Source: Lottia gigantea
Taxonomy: Eukaryota > Mollusca > Gastropoda > Lottiidae
DNA: 64,000 nt
Direction of reading: 5' to 3'
Assembly: GCF_000327385.1 (NCBI RefSeq)
Contig: NW_008710347.1
Span: 1,128,979-1,192,978 of the forward strand
Part shown: positions 46,246 through 57,551 of the stretch, piece after piece
Position numbering within the stretch: position 1 is the first letter of the stretch
Layout of the letters: every line of letters begins with the position of its first letter
Notes under the pieces: generated by a model
The model's database searches: none
What the model was told of the DNA's origin: nothing
What the model saw: the letters and a program-made list of their open reading frames with translations, nothing else
Program-made: the position numbers and the translations under genes

Positions 46246-49200
46246 ATGAATGAGGTGAATATAATTTTTTGTATTATTTGCAGCATATCTCGGTGGTTGA
46301 ATATTATTCCAGCTCTTTGATTTTGAAAGATAGTCCAAAGAGAACGCTGAGTATGCATAACCAAGACAGAGCTGTACGTGCAACTAAAAAGAGGAATCAC
46401 AAAACCTTCCTTCCTTTTATCCTCCCCTTCCATCTCTCTAATAATAGTCGGAAAAATTCTGATTCTGTTAATCTACTAAAACAGATTTATTTACCACATA
46501 TAACATACAGGCCTGTAGCCAGCCAATGTCCGATCAAGGGGGGCAATCTAGGTGCCCCCCTCCCCTCCCGGAAAACTTTGTGAATTGTTACACATTACTG
46601 TAGAGTTATTGCTGTCTTTACGACCATTGAAAGCCTGGACTTCCTGAAATGCAATTTCCTGGCGAATTTAAGGTTCAAGATTATTTGTATTGGGTGTAAG
46701 GGATCTTGCCTATAAAATTTTGAGAATTAGATGCCTAGAAACAAGATTTCCTGACATATCCGCGACATATCCCAGGGAAATTAAGATTCAAGATTATTTG
46801 TATAGGGTCTGAAGTGGTAGAATTTTGAGAAATAGATGCCTGGAAACGTGATTTCCTGACATTTCCCAACTAAATTAAGGTTCAAGATTATTTGTAAAGC
46901 GTCTGAAGTGTGTCGCTTAGAAAATTTTGAGAATTAAACGCCCGGACACACGATTTCCTGACATTTACAGACGAATTTAAGGCTCAGGATTAAAGACTCC
47001 TCGTGACTCGGTAAAATGAATTAATGTATTTAGAAATAACAATTTACACCAGTTAAATAACAGTAAATAAATAAAAAGTAAAGTAAATAAACAGTCAGAT
47101 TTAAAACTTCGTAAAATATTATATTATACAAGATTCATTGTTCCTCTTTCTGTGCAGATGAAAACGGAAAACCTTGTTTACTGTTTTAGTATACAAGTTA
47201 TTGGTTGAATAGGTTGGAGAACTCAAATTGGTAAGAAAAATGATAAAAAAGATTTTAACAAATAGTTTTTTGCGTTTTTCTCGAAAAGTATTTTCGCGTC
47301 ATACGAGGTTTCAAGCGATAATATCAAACGTCTACTGTATTATTTTGTATGTTGGAACTGAATATTTGTTAATTTGTTGTATTAAATTCTATTACAGGAA
47401 CTGAAAAGGTCATTATTCAAGTTCATGTCCAAGTAAGTTTCTTCTTTAGTTTTTATACCAGTACTTTGATATAAATATGCTGTATAATGAAAAAGAATTT
47501 AAACTGAATAATTGAATACAGATTAATTTTATTGAAGGCCTACTATTTGTGAGGTTCAATATTTTAATGTGATATCTACCCTAAATGTCTCATAAATGGA
47601 TTGAAGGATATTTTCTAGTGTTTATCTAGATGTATCTGGGACACTTTGACTACATCCCGAACAACTAAGAACATGTATCTGATATCCAAATCAAAAATTC
47701 TAACATGCAAATATCATTTATAACTTTATAGCTTTTTTTAAAATATTATTTTGTGTTTGTAGTGTGGAAGGACTTGATGCTATAATTGTAACAGATAGAG
47801 ATGGTGTGGTTATGTTAAAAGGTATGTACAGGTATTATTAAAATGATAATAATGGTAAGTCAAGGTCTTATTTTCTCAGTCTGTAGTACTGTAAGGATAG
47901 TACCAGATTTACTATTTCCATTAACTAGACCTGGCCATGATAGATTTGGTTGAGTGCCAAAATAAGGACTTCAATTTTCAGTTCATTTCAACCTAATAGT
48001 GTGAATATACTTTGTACCAATGTCTTGGGTAAGACAAGCCATAGTTTTCTCAGCCTGCAGTACTGTTAGGATGGTACCAAATCATAACTTGGTGTTAAGT
48101 AAAGAAGGACATAAGTTTTCATTTCATTAATAGTAACCTAATAGTATGATCAATGTACTTGGTATCAATGTCTTGGGTAAGTCAAGCTTTGTTCTGCTCA
48201 GCTTGTGGTACCGTTAGGATGGTACCAGATCATAACTTGGTGTGGATATATCATTCTCAATAATTAGAAATGACCATAGTACACTCTGGGGTGTCAAAAA
48301 AGTAGGACTTACATTTCTATTTCATTTCACTGATAGTAATCTAATAGTAAGAATGTACTTGGAGCCCTTTTCTTAAGTAAAATTTTAGTATAAGTAAACT
48401 TGGCATTGTGGCTGGAAATAACACAAGTTGTAAGTTTATCTATAGACCAACAAAAATCATGTAATACAAATGATAAATAGCTGATGTAGTCTTTGGTTTC
48501 AACTCAACGATAAACAATTTTCTGATAATGAAAAGATAATATGAATTAAGCTTAAAGTATGTGAATCTGATGTTTGAAGAGGAGACTCTTTATTTCTTAT
48601 AAATCTATACAAATAAATAAATAGATTGTCAGCCTTATAATTTATTAGAAATCTAATATAAACTTTCACATACTCTTTCTGAACTTTGGTTAATCGCGAG
48701 GTTTTTAATCTGAAATGAAGCCAATATCAATAATTTACAACGTAAGACACAGTGGGGGGTGAAGTAGAGATGCAAAGAACTTAATGTAATTTAGTTTAAA
48801 GGTACTTTCTCCCAAAAATCTGTTAAAATGACTATCTATATCTGAACCATCGGTCTTGATGTAAATGCCAGTCAAAAATATTAACAGAATGCCTAAGTCT
48901 TACCTTAATGACAAATATCAGATGTCATTATGAATATGCTTTGATATATTCATATTATTGATTGATGTAACATAACATTATACAAAAGAAGAGATCTGAT
49001 CAAATTGATTTACCTTGTTGCTTATGAAGGAAAAATATATTTGATTTGTAGCCCAGATGTTGCACTGTTGTCCTGATATAAAAATTTGAAGCTGTTATTA
49101 AAGAAGGCAATATTTTGAAAAAGCAATTCCTGTTGAATTTTTTCTGTGTGTACTTTGAATGCAAAATTCATTGTACTGACAACACAAATTCATTATTTAA

Positions 49201-50658
49201 TATATTTAATATATTTGAAGATATTGAACATATTTCACTGTTGTACTTCTATTATAGTACACCCTTGAAAAATTTTAATTTTTGGTTCTAAGAATTTAAC
49301 TGAATTATTTACTAATACCTATAATTTAAACTGTTTATTTCAGTTGCTCATGAATCAGTACCAGATCAAGTTACCAGACATCAGTTTTTATCAGTATTTG
49401 GTTCTATGAGTGATCAGGCTAGTAAATTAGGACTTGGAACCAACCAGAGAATTATTTCTTTATATGACAATTATCAGGTAAAATTCCTGTAAATTTCAGA
49501 TCATCATAGTAATAATGCTGTGTACATGTAGAGGCAGACTCAGGGTTTGGATCACCAAAAGCAATCCGTGGGTTCATTGGGTTTAATTTTTTGGCTCTTC
49601 AAATTTATATAAATATGATAGTCGAGACTGGATGAGCTGATAAGTACAAGTAGGGTGAGAGCAAGGAATTATCACAGGGTTGGGTCCTAAGTAAGTCCAT
49701 TGGCCCAAAGGATCCAAGCTGCTCAGTCCACCTATTAACTGTTTAGTAGTTTTGAGTTTTGGCTTAGTATTTAGTGTACTATATATAAATGTTAGTTAAA
49801 GTGCTGGCATTTGGAGCTGATCTTTTAAAAATAGAAATGTAAATTCTTGTTGTTTAGAGAATGCTAAGCTTCAAGTTTTTACAGCTTAATGTTACAGGCT
49901 TCAAAAACTATTCCAGAAAGATGTATTGAAACTCTCATTTATCAATGGGGATTGTGGAATCCAATCAAAGAGTGGCACTTTTTGGGAATTGAATTGAAAT
50001 CAATTGTGCTATTTAAAATATATAATATATGATGTATTATATTCTGATATAGGTTGTACAGATAAATAAACAACCATTATTAGTGACAATGGTAGGAAGT
50101 AGTGAAGCTAATACAGGTAACTTTATATTATATTATATTACTTATTTCTTATACATTACTTATATCTATCATATCTTTGCCTTCTCTGATCCTAATATAA
50201 AAGGTGTAATGTTGGAAGGATTTAATAAAAAAAATTTGATGGCCCAAGGCATGATGTATAACTATTACTATATCAGATAAATGTTGATGGAGTTATGGGA
50301 CTTGAAGTGTTAGATTGTTGTTTCTCTTAGAGGAACAGGCTTTTGGTAAAGTTTGATATGGACTAATTTTTAAAGAAAGATACCAAATAGAAGAATTTTG
50401 CAGCTGTAATACATGGTTAAGATTCATTTTTAGGAAATGATACTAAAATTTGTTCCCTTCGAATTCCCTTTATTCGATGTTAACATTTCAGCAATAGATT
50501 GTATACATTCCAGTTTCAAAGCATTGATCACTTCTAAATTAATATATAGTCTGTTTGACTTAATGAAATGTATTAATTTTTCAGGTGAAATATTGAATTT
50601 AGAGAAAGATTTAGATATGTTATTTAAAGATTTATCCACAGTGATACAGATGACATAA
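46246..50658 (+). CDS. LAMTOR3: Ragulator subunit LAMTOR3 (MP1)
   Basis: The five secure exons are 47398-47432, 47763-47821, 49344-49477, 50053-50116 and 50585-50658, with phases 2, 1, 0 and 1 and a stop at 50656. They encode 121 residues in the roadblock/LC7 fold. Motifs match human MP1: VEGLDAIIVTDRDGV, SDQASKLGLG, SLYDNYQVVQINKQPLLVT, SSEANTG and LEKDLDMLFKDL. MP1 pairs with LAMTOR2 in the late-endosome and lysosome Ragulator complex, which acts on Rag GTPases in mTORC1 amino-acid sensing and scaffolds MEK/ERK signalling. Exon 47398 opens in phase 0 with ELKR, which in homologues follows a start of three residues such as Met-x-Asp/Glu. The best candidate is 46246-46254 (Met-Asn-Glu then GTGAAT), giving 124 residues, the human length. 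That first exon is tentative; the rest is firm. Confidence 0.95.
46505..46575. mobile_element. Element fragment with GGGGGGCAA...TGCCCCCCT
   Basis: CAGGCCTGTAGCCAG followed by GGGGGGCAATCTAGGTGCCC and CCCTCCC is a hairpin-like end resembling sequence inside 36519-36781 and at 32960-33010. No second end was found. Confidence 0.5.
46615..47000. repeat. Tandem repeat, about 110-bp period, 3-4 units
   Basis: Each unit has GATTTCCTGACAT, GAATTTAAGGTTCAAGATTA, TTTGTA, AAATTTTGAGAATTAGATGC and CTGGAAAC. Units differ by several substitutions and small indels. If the tentative first exon is right, the array lies in LAMTOR3 intron 1. Confidence 0.88.
47850..48360. repeat. Intronic tandem repeat, about 148-bp period, 3 units
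   Basis: AAGACAAGCC-type starts, TTCTCAGCCTGCAGTACTGT, TAGGATGGTACCA, GATCATAACTTGGTGT and CATTTCAACCTAATAGT recur three times with moderate divergence, inside the LAMTOR3 intron after 47821. Confidence 0.85.
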
Positions 50659-51767
50659 ATAACTATGTATATTAATGTATTGTATATTATGTATATATTT
50701 ATATGTATATTTGAATAGTTCAGATAACCTCAGATGACCTTTTCCTTCAGTATAATTGAAACAAAATTAATTACTTATTAAACTTTTTTTGTTAACTTGA
50801 AAGTTTGTTTTGATAAACATGTTTATAGTATTTTATGCTGTTAACAATGATTTCTACCATCTTAAAGAGCTCCACGTCAGCTGTCTGTGTCTCTTTTCAG
50901 AAAGGATGTCAGATTCTCATTATGATAAAAATTATGAACAAAAATTTAAGCTCTTAGTAAAATAAGTGTGCTCATTGAAATGACTATCCATTTAAGTTAA
51001 GAATTTAGTTGTAGCTTATGACTCTAATATTGAAACTTTTACAGTAATTAATATAATTATTTGCAGTCAATGCTGTTATGAATATGTTTGTTATTGTTGA
51101 TATTGTCATGTATCATTTATGTTTATCTGAAAGAATAATGAATACTCTACTCTGCTCTGTGTGTATATTTCTTAATTGCACAGAAACTGTAGGTAATATT
51201 TCATTGAAAAATATGTCAATATGCCTTTATTGTTGAATGGTAGATATATAATTGGAAACTAAGTATATTTATGTATTATCTCTGTTCCAGCAATATTATT
51301 ATAGTTTTAATTCTTTGATACTTTTATTTTTTGTCTCATGTAAACTTGTCTTGCATCTGATGTTATTTTAAGATAGAGGATTTTTCCGATGGGAGTTAAA
51401 AGTAGGACTAATTATAGTTTCTATTGCAAAAAAAGTTAAAAAAAGGTGCATTGTGTAGAGTGATAAAAGTTCCAGTTGTCTTTGTTTTCCAAATATTACA
51501 AGGTACATGTATCTGAATTGAAGAAAAATTTCCTACAATTTTGCAAAATTGGTAGGTTTTGAACTTTTGATCCATGGTTGTACCTGTATGTTTTTCAGAT
51601 GTAGCAAATATTGATACTCTCGATATGTACTGTATAATAATTATCTGGGAGAGGGGCCTATTGGCAAAAGTTTCATTTTATATTCTGGTATAACAAGAAA
51701 GAAAGGAGTCAATTTTATTGCACTTTGCAAAATCATGTAATAATGTTAGAATTTTAATTTTTTGTTA

Positions 51768-51773
51768 AATAAA
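51768..51773 (+). terminator. Candidate LAMTOR3 polyadenylation signal
   Basis: AATAAA lies about 1.1 kb after the stop; further AATAAA hexamers occur at 51885-51890 and 52198-52203. The stretch 50659-52200 is otherwise without features and probably 3' UTR plus spacer. Confidence 0.4.
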
Positions 51774-52551
51774 AATTGATAAACTTTGTATTGTTTTGTA
51801 TTATATCAGTCCCTTGAGGAAATAAGAGAAGCTATTGCGGCTCTATGACAATAGCTCATAATGGAGGTATCTGAATTATTTTTTAATAAATATTTATATA
51901 TATTTTTCTGGGGTTTCCTTAAGCTTGACTAACCATCAGAATTGGACCGTCATAATTAGTCAGTATAGTAGAGGTTCAGGATTTCTTCAGAAGAAATTGA
52001 ACAAGAGTTAAATTATCGTTTACCAGGCGTTGCTCAACAGAACAAATTGATGTGTCTTTAATTAATTTGTGATCAATGTCAACTTTGAGACAAGGGTGCT
52101 GCCAGTTACTTTGATTGTGCCTAATACTGTTATTTGAGGAAGTTTGTTATGTTCAGAAATTTTAATCATGTCTTCATGTATAAGTACATGAACCAGGAAT
52201 AAAAATTATATTTTGAACAATATACATATCTCGGGCCTTTCTTCGAGAACAACCAAGTACGAATTTTTTGCAACTTTTTTCATGTGGGCAACACTTACAG
52301 TTACATTGTTACATTGCAGTTTTAAGCAGAAAATTTGACTTGTAACAGTGTAGAAAGTTCAGGAAATAGAATTAGAAATATTAATTAATGTTTAAAAAAT
52401 GTCATTTCCGGATGCTAAATGTTAATATGAGATCAAGCCGTAAAAAGATTAATATTATTAAAGAAAGTTGAAGATTTCCTTGTCATTATACAATAACACC
52501 AGATAATATTGTGTCCACTATCAGAGAAGATATTAGTGGACAATGGTCAAG

Positions 52552-55500
52552 ATGGAAAAGGGAGTAAGTTTATTGTATATTTCTTTGTTTTTTAGCTATC
52601 TTATCATTGACCATTGTAATATGTAGGTCAAAACCATTCTTTTTCATCAACCTGAATATTGGTATCGTAAAGTTTCAGATGTTCTAAATTACGATGGATA
52701 TTATTTTATTTTTTAAAAACATGTAATTAATTTAAGTATTGTTGCACATTGTAGATTGTTTCCATTCTCATAGCATTTGCTGTATATTATCAAGGTATGT
52801 TTAAATTTGAATAATGTTCAGAATTCCGAGACTCTTACAAAAGTAGAGAGGTTTTGGGTTGAATAATAAAAACAATAAAAACAGCCTGATATCAGTGGCG
52901 GGTTAAATTGTACCCTCACTTCTAGGGGAAGAACCATTTCAGATACTCGATGGGAGGCTCGCGCGTATTGTCCTTCCTAGGGGCTGTCGCAATCTTGACA
53001 TTTTAATTATAATTTATGATAAAACTGTTATTACAAATTGCACTATATAGACTCTTTTTTAACAGGAACTGAAGCTCAGGTACAAGCACCTAGAATTGTC
53101 TGTTATTATACTAATTGGGCTCAATACAGAACTGGTGGAGGACAATTTTTACCTACTGATATTAACGCTGAGATGTGTAGTCATGTTGTTTATGCTCATG
53201 CTGGTATTAATCTAAATTACTCTATAAGATCAACAGAATGGAATGATTTGCCGTCTGACAACAGTCCGGGAATGTAAGATATTCTAAAATTTCATTATGC
53301 ATCCCCATTTTAGGCAGTTCCTCGAAAAGTTCTTCTTCTGATCAAGAAAAGATATATTTTAATGGGTATCTATTTTTTTATAAGCAAATCTTTGAATTCG
53401 CGAAATTAACATCAAGTTGTCGTATAGGTAAATCTTTGAATAAGTGAAATGAACATCAAGTTGTCGTAAGTAAATCATTGAATTCCTGTAATGAACATCA
53501 AAATTGTCGTAGGTAAATCTTTGAATTCGTGAAATGAACATCAAATTGTCGTCGGTAAATCTTTGAATTTGTGCAATGAACATTAATTTGTCGTACATTA
53601 ATACTGGAATTCGTGAAATGAACATCAAGCTGTCGTAAGTGAATCTTTGAATTCCTGTAATGAACATCAAAATTGTTGTAGTAAATCTTAAAATTTTTTA
53701 AATGAACATAAAAATATCTTGATCTGGTATTGAACATCAAATTCGTAAATATATCTTGGAATTCTTGTAATTAACGTCAAATTCTTAAATATATCTTGGA
53801 ATTCTTGTAATTAACGTCAAATTCGTAAATATATCTTGGAATTCTTGTAATTAACGTCAAATTCGTAAATATATCTTGGAATTCTTGTAATTAACGTCAA
53901 ATTCGTAAATATATCTTGGAATTCTTGTAATTAACGTCAAATTCGTAAATATATCTTGGAATTCTTGTAATTAACGTCAAATTCTTAAATAAATCTTGGA
54001 ATGCTTGTATAATGGACATCAAATTGTTGTATGTAAATCTTGGATGTAAAATTCGATTTTGTTAAAGCGTACATTTCAGATTTTCAGGATTTTGTTGCAC
54101 TTGATGACTTAGTTTTAATTGTTTTAGGTACCCTCAAATCATCTCTTTGAAGAACCAAAATCCAGAACTGAAAGTTCTACTGTCTGTAGGAGGATTTGCT
54201 CTCAGTCCGTCGTTTACATTTCTGGTTCAATCTAAACTGACCAGAGATATATTTATAGTATCAGCTTTACGATATTTACGAGAATGGGGGTTCGATGGTA
54301 TAGATATTATGTGGGAGTATCCTACACGACGTGGTAGCAAGTTGGATGATAGACAAAAATTTACATCTTTCATTGAAGTAAGTATTATTTAAGATCAATC
54401 CCAGCATTGTCCCATTTTAACCAATCAGTCGCCCAAAAGGAGGATAAGATTTTAATGCCTAAGATTATCTTTTTAAGTCGATTAAATTTCAATGTGAATG
54501 GACCGCACAACTCTTTTTTCCTATAAAGCGTTAAGAAAATACTGTGAGTGCAAACTCTTGACCAGCAGGCTAAGAAATCAATTCAACCAAATGTTTTGCA
54601 AGTCCTTTAACCACCATCTTGAAAGGTTATATATTTGGAATTGATAATATTGACTGATGTATTCAATATCTACTTCAGGAACTCAGAGATGCTATAAACT
54701 CAGAGGCAATCGTAACCAAATTACAACCACTAATATTATCAGCTAGTGTTTCGGCTGCCAAGATGGTTATAGATGATGCTTATGACATAGTAGATATCGT
54801 AGAGTAAGTCATTATCTCATTGTTTCGACTGATAAGAAATTCTATTTAAGTTAGCTCAATATTATTCCAGAACATACGTTCATACCTGACCATTTGTATG
54901 GCAAATAGGAAAAGATATATCAAATGCTCTTGTTTTTCATAGCTAAGTTTTATTCATGGGTTCATTTATGCAGCTATGTTAAATTTTAACCAGGCTTTGA
55001 CACTGACACTGTTAAGATACAATGATCATCTGTTTGTATTTCAGGGCTGTAGATTTTGTTAATATCATGTCCTATGATTTTACTGGTCATTGGGATGGTT
55101 GGACAGGACATCACGCTCCTTTATATCAAAATCCAGAGGAAGTTGGTCCCTTTACATTCAATAATGTTGTAAGTAACTGATTTATTAATTGATTGATCTA
55201 GAAAACTCAATGAACCCTATATAAATAATAATAAAGTTTTATTCTAATGACCATTCAAATCTATAAAGCATAAATATGATCATGGTTTCCCTTTGCCGTT
55301 TTTTATTTTGAAGAATCGATCAGTATTATATTGGGTTGAACAAGGGGCTCCACCATACAAAGTAAATGTTGGTATGTCACCATATGCCAGAACATATACT
55401 ATAGAATCTAATAATGAAACAGTACCAGGTGTGAGATCAGTAGGACCTGGTAGAGCTGGTGCCATAACACAAGAACCTGGTGGTTTAGCTTACTATGAGG

Positions 55501-56533
55501 TAAAAATATTTCTTTACTTTAAAGTTGCTTTTTCAAGTATATGTCTCTTGATATTTACCAACCTTTAGAAAATGTAAGACTATCAGTCCTGTTTTGAAGT
55601 TGGTATTCATTCGAAAATGATTGGACAAATTCGATTCTGTTAAACGTAATGTTCAGACAGTAAATATTTCACAAATTGACAGGATCCTATCCACAATAAA
55701 CTTTGTGAAAGTGGAAGTAAAGCACGTCCTCGCAGAAAAATGCCAGTTTTGTTCTGTGCTTTTGTACTACTGTTTAAGGGGATATTTTTTTAAGGTATGT
55801 AACATTGCAAGTGATGGAGAAATATTTTGGGATGAGATACAGAGAGTTCCTTATATGGTACTAGATGATCAGTGGATTAGTTTTGACAATGAAAGAAGTA
55901 CTTTAGAGAAGGTAATTACTGATATCAGCAAGGTTAAAATTTCATTATGGATGTAACACATAGTAGAGTGTATGCATGAGTTGACTTACGTGCTGGCACG
56001 AACCAGAATCGTTTGACTATAGAGCTCCGTCTTCTCGTGCAAAAGGCCATGAGATGAATGATGTTTTAACATCATAGCTTTCTGATCCTGATTAGGCATG
56101 TGAAGGATTCGTAGAAAAGCAGATTTGTAATTACCAAAGAGAGACGTAGGCTCTGGGTGGGTTCGATATTAAAAGATTCTTCGTAAATCCTCCTAACAAA
56201 GATTATTGCATTGTGTCACCCTCTTGTATCTTAGACTATAAAAGATTGCCAAAAAAAGAGAAAGATGACCTTAACTTGAGCAAATATCAGTGATGTTACG
56301 GCGTAATATGAATTCAAATAAGTTTAATTACTCATTATTCGTCGTTTGAAATCGAAACCATTCCCCTAATATTTTCCTTTTTACAGTTGGAGTTTATTAA
56401 AAGATATGATTTTGGAGGTGTTATGCTGTGGAATTTACCTTCAGACGATTTCATCAATTCATGTGGGTCTGGAAATTTTCCGATGTTGACAACCATATTT
56501 GAGGAATTAGTTTTAAAATCTGTAATTCCTTAA
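52552..56533 (+). CDS. Secreted GH18 chitinase-like protein, altered catalytic motif
   Basis: The nine coding exons are 52552-52563, 52755-52794, 53066-53273, 54128-54377, 54679-54803, 55045-55168, 55314-55499, 55795-55911 and 56387-56533, all with GT-AG ends and consistent phases, for 402 residues. The signal peptide is split over exons 1-3 (MEKGIVSILIAFAVYYQG, then TEAQ). Family landmarks are IVCYYTNWAQYR, the LLSVGGF strand (about 104-110), FDGIDIMWEYP (142-152), NIMSYDFTGHWD and GGVMLWNLPSDDF. In active enzymes the motif reads DxxDxDxE; here D143, D146 and acid E150 remain, but the aspartate next to the Trp is Met148. That aspartate helps position the substrate N-acetyl group, so activity is probably weak or lost. 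There is no chitin-binding domain. Expected role: secreted chitin-binding or weakly chitinolytic protein. It converges on a second GH18 gene 1.0 kb downstream. Confidence 0.93.
53375..54015. repeat. Two adjacent minisatellites inside a GH18 intron
   Basis: The first, 53375-53730, has degenerate units of AAATCTTTGAATTCGTGAAA TGAACATCAAATTGTCGTAG. The second, 53740-54015, has six to seven nearly identical 40-bp units, AAATTCGTAAATATATCTTG GAATTCTTGTAATTAACGTC. The two units share TTGGAATTC/TTGAATTC and ACATCAA/ACGTCAA, so the second probably arose from one variant of the first. Minus-strand frames of 80-103 codons are repeat translations. Confidence 0.93.
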
Positions 56534-57490
56534 TGAATAGAACGTGTTCAGATATCTAAGAGTGTCAAGTAAACGAATTACCTCAAAAATCCAGCTGTAG
56601 ACAATATGTTCCGTCGGTACTACGGCGTCAAAATGGCAGAAGATGGTTGTAAGTAAGCATATTAGTAATTACCATTGGAGTAGATTTGCAACTACTAGCT
56701 TCGAATTAGTTCATTTACGTCATAGACACAGACTACTGTATTAGTATTACTAATACTGATATAAAGGCACAGCGTGTATCTGACTGTTATGGTCAAAATC
56801 AACTAAAATAGTCCAGTTAATTGTTAACAATGTAGATAATTTGCACCATCATTGTCAAAAACATAGACATATTGTTGTCTGGAGAAGAAAATAGTTTAGT
56901 AATGTCTTATTATGATACAGCATTGTTTACTCATATCTTTATATTTATTATAAACTTTCTTATCATTTGAATTTGTCAGAAAGTCAAGAAAAGTAAAGAA
57001 AATGTATAATACTATAAATCGAATTGTATTTTGTTTTGATATTGTGTGCACTTGATATGTTCATATTGGGAGAAAGTTACATTTAATACTGATTCTGATG
57101 GTGTCTGAACAATCCATTTCTAAAATGTGTCATTTTTTGTCTTCAATGTTTTGACTTCTGAAGGATTAGAAAATATCATATAAAATAAGGTAAGACTTAT
57201 ATCATGTATTCGTCTAGGCGATAATCCGGAAGTGCAACACACTTTTAATTACCTGGAATCGTTCCAAATGATGAACGTTTCTAATTGGTACTTCATCAAA
57301 GTGCATCATTAGCAATACCTGACTTTTAGGTCTTATTAACGTTAGAAGGAAAGTCAGTTTACGAACACCTTGTATCAAAACAAAAACTTACACATTTTCT
57401 ACATGTACTTTTCCCTTCAAATCGTGGTTAGATATACAATTAGAGGCTTACAATTGTCCAAATTATAAGTAAGATTTAATACCATAAACG
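56534..57490. other. Spacer between convergent GH18 genes
   Basis: This holds the 3' UTRs of both genes. No canonical AATAAA was found for the plus-strand gene; a variant signal would have to be used. No other gene is seen. Confidence 0.5.
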
Positions 57491-57496
57491 TTTATT
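57491..57496 (-). terminator. Polyadenylation signal of minus-strand GH18 gene
   Basis: AATAAA on the minus strand (TTTATT on plus) lies about 55 bp after the stop codon at 57552. Confidence 0.6.
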
Positions 57497-57551
57497 ACAA
57501 TACAGACAATTTACTAAAATAAGTATATTTTTAAATCGAATTGGTAAACGT

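Noticed and set aside
50083-50280. Plus-strand frame reading through the LAMTOR3 exon at 50053-50116
   Set aside because: It is exon sequence plus retained intron; the exon ends at the GTAACT donor after ANTG.
53359-53740. Minus-strand frames of 80 and 103 codons inside the GH18 intron
   Set aside because: Repeat translations of the intronic minisatellite, antisense to a well-supported gene.
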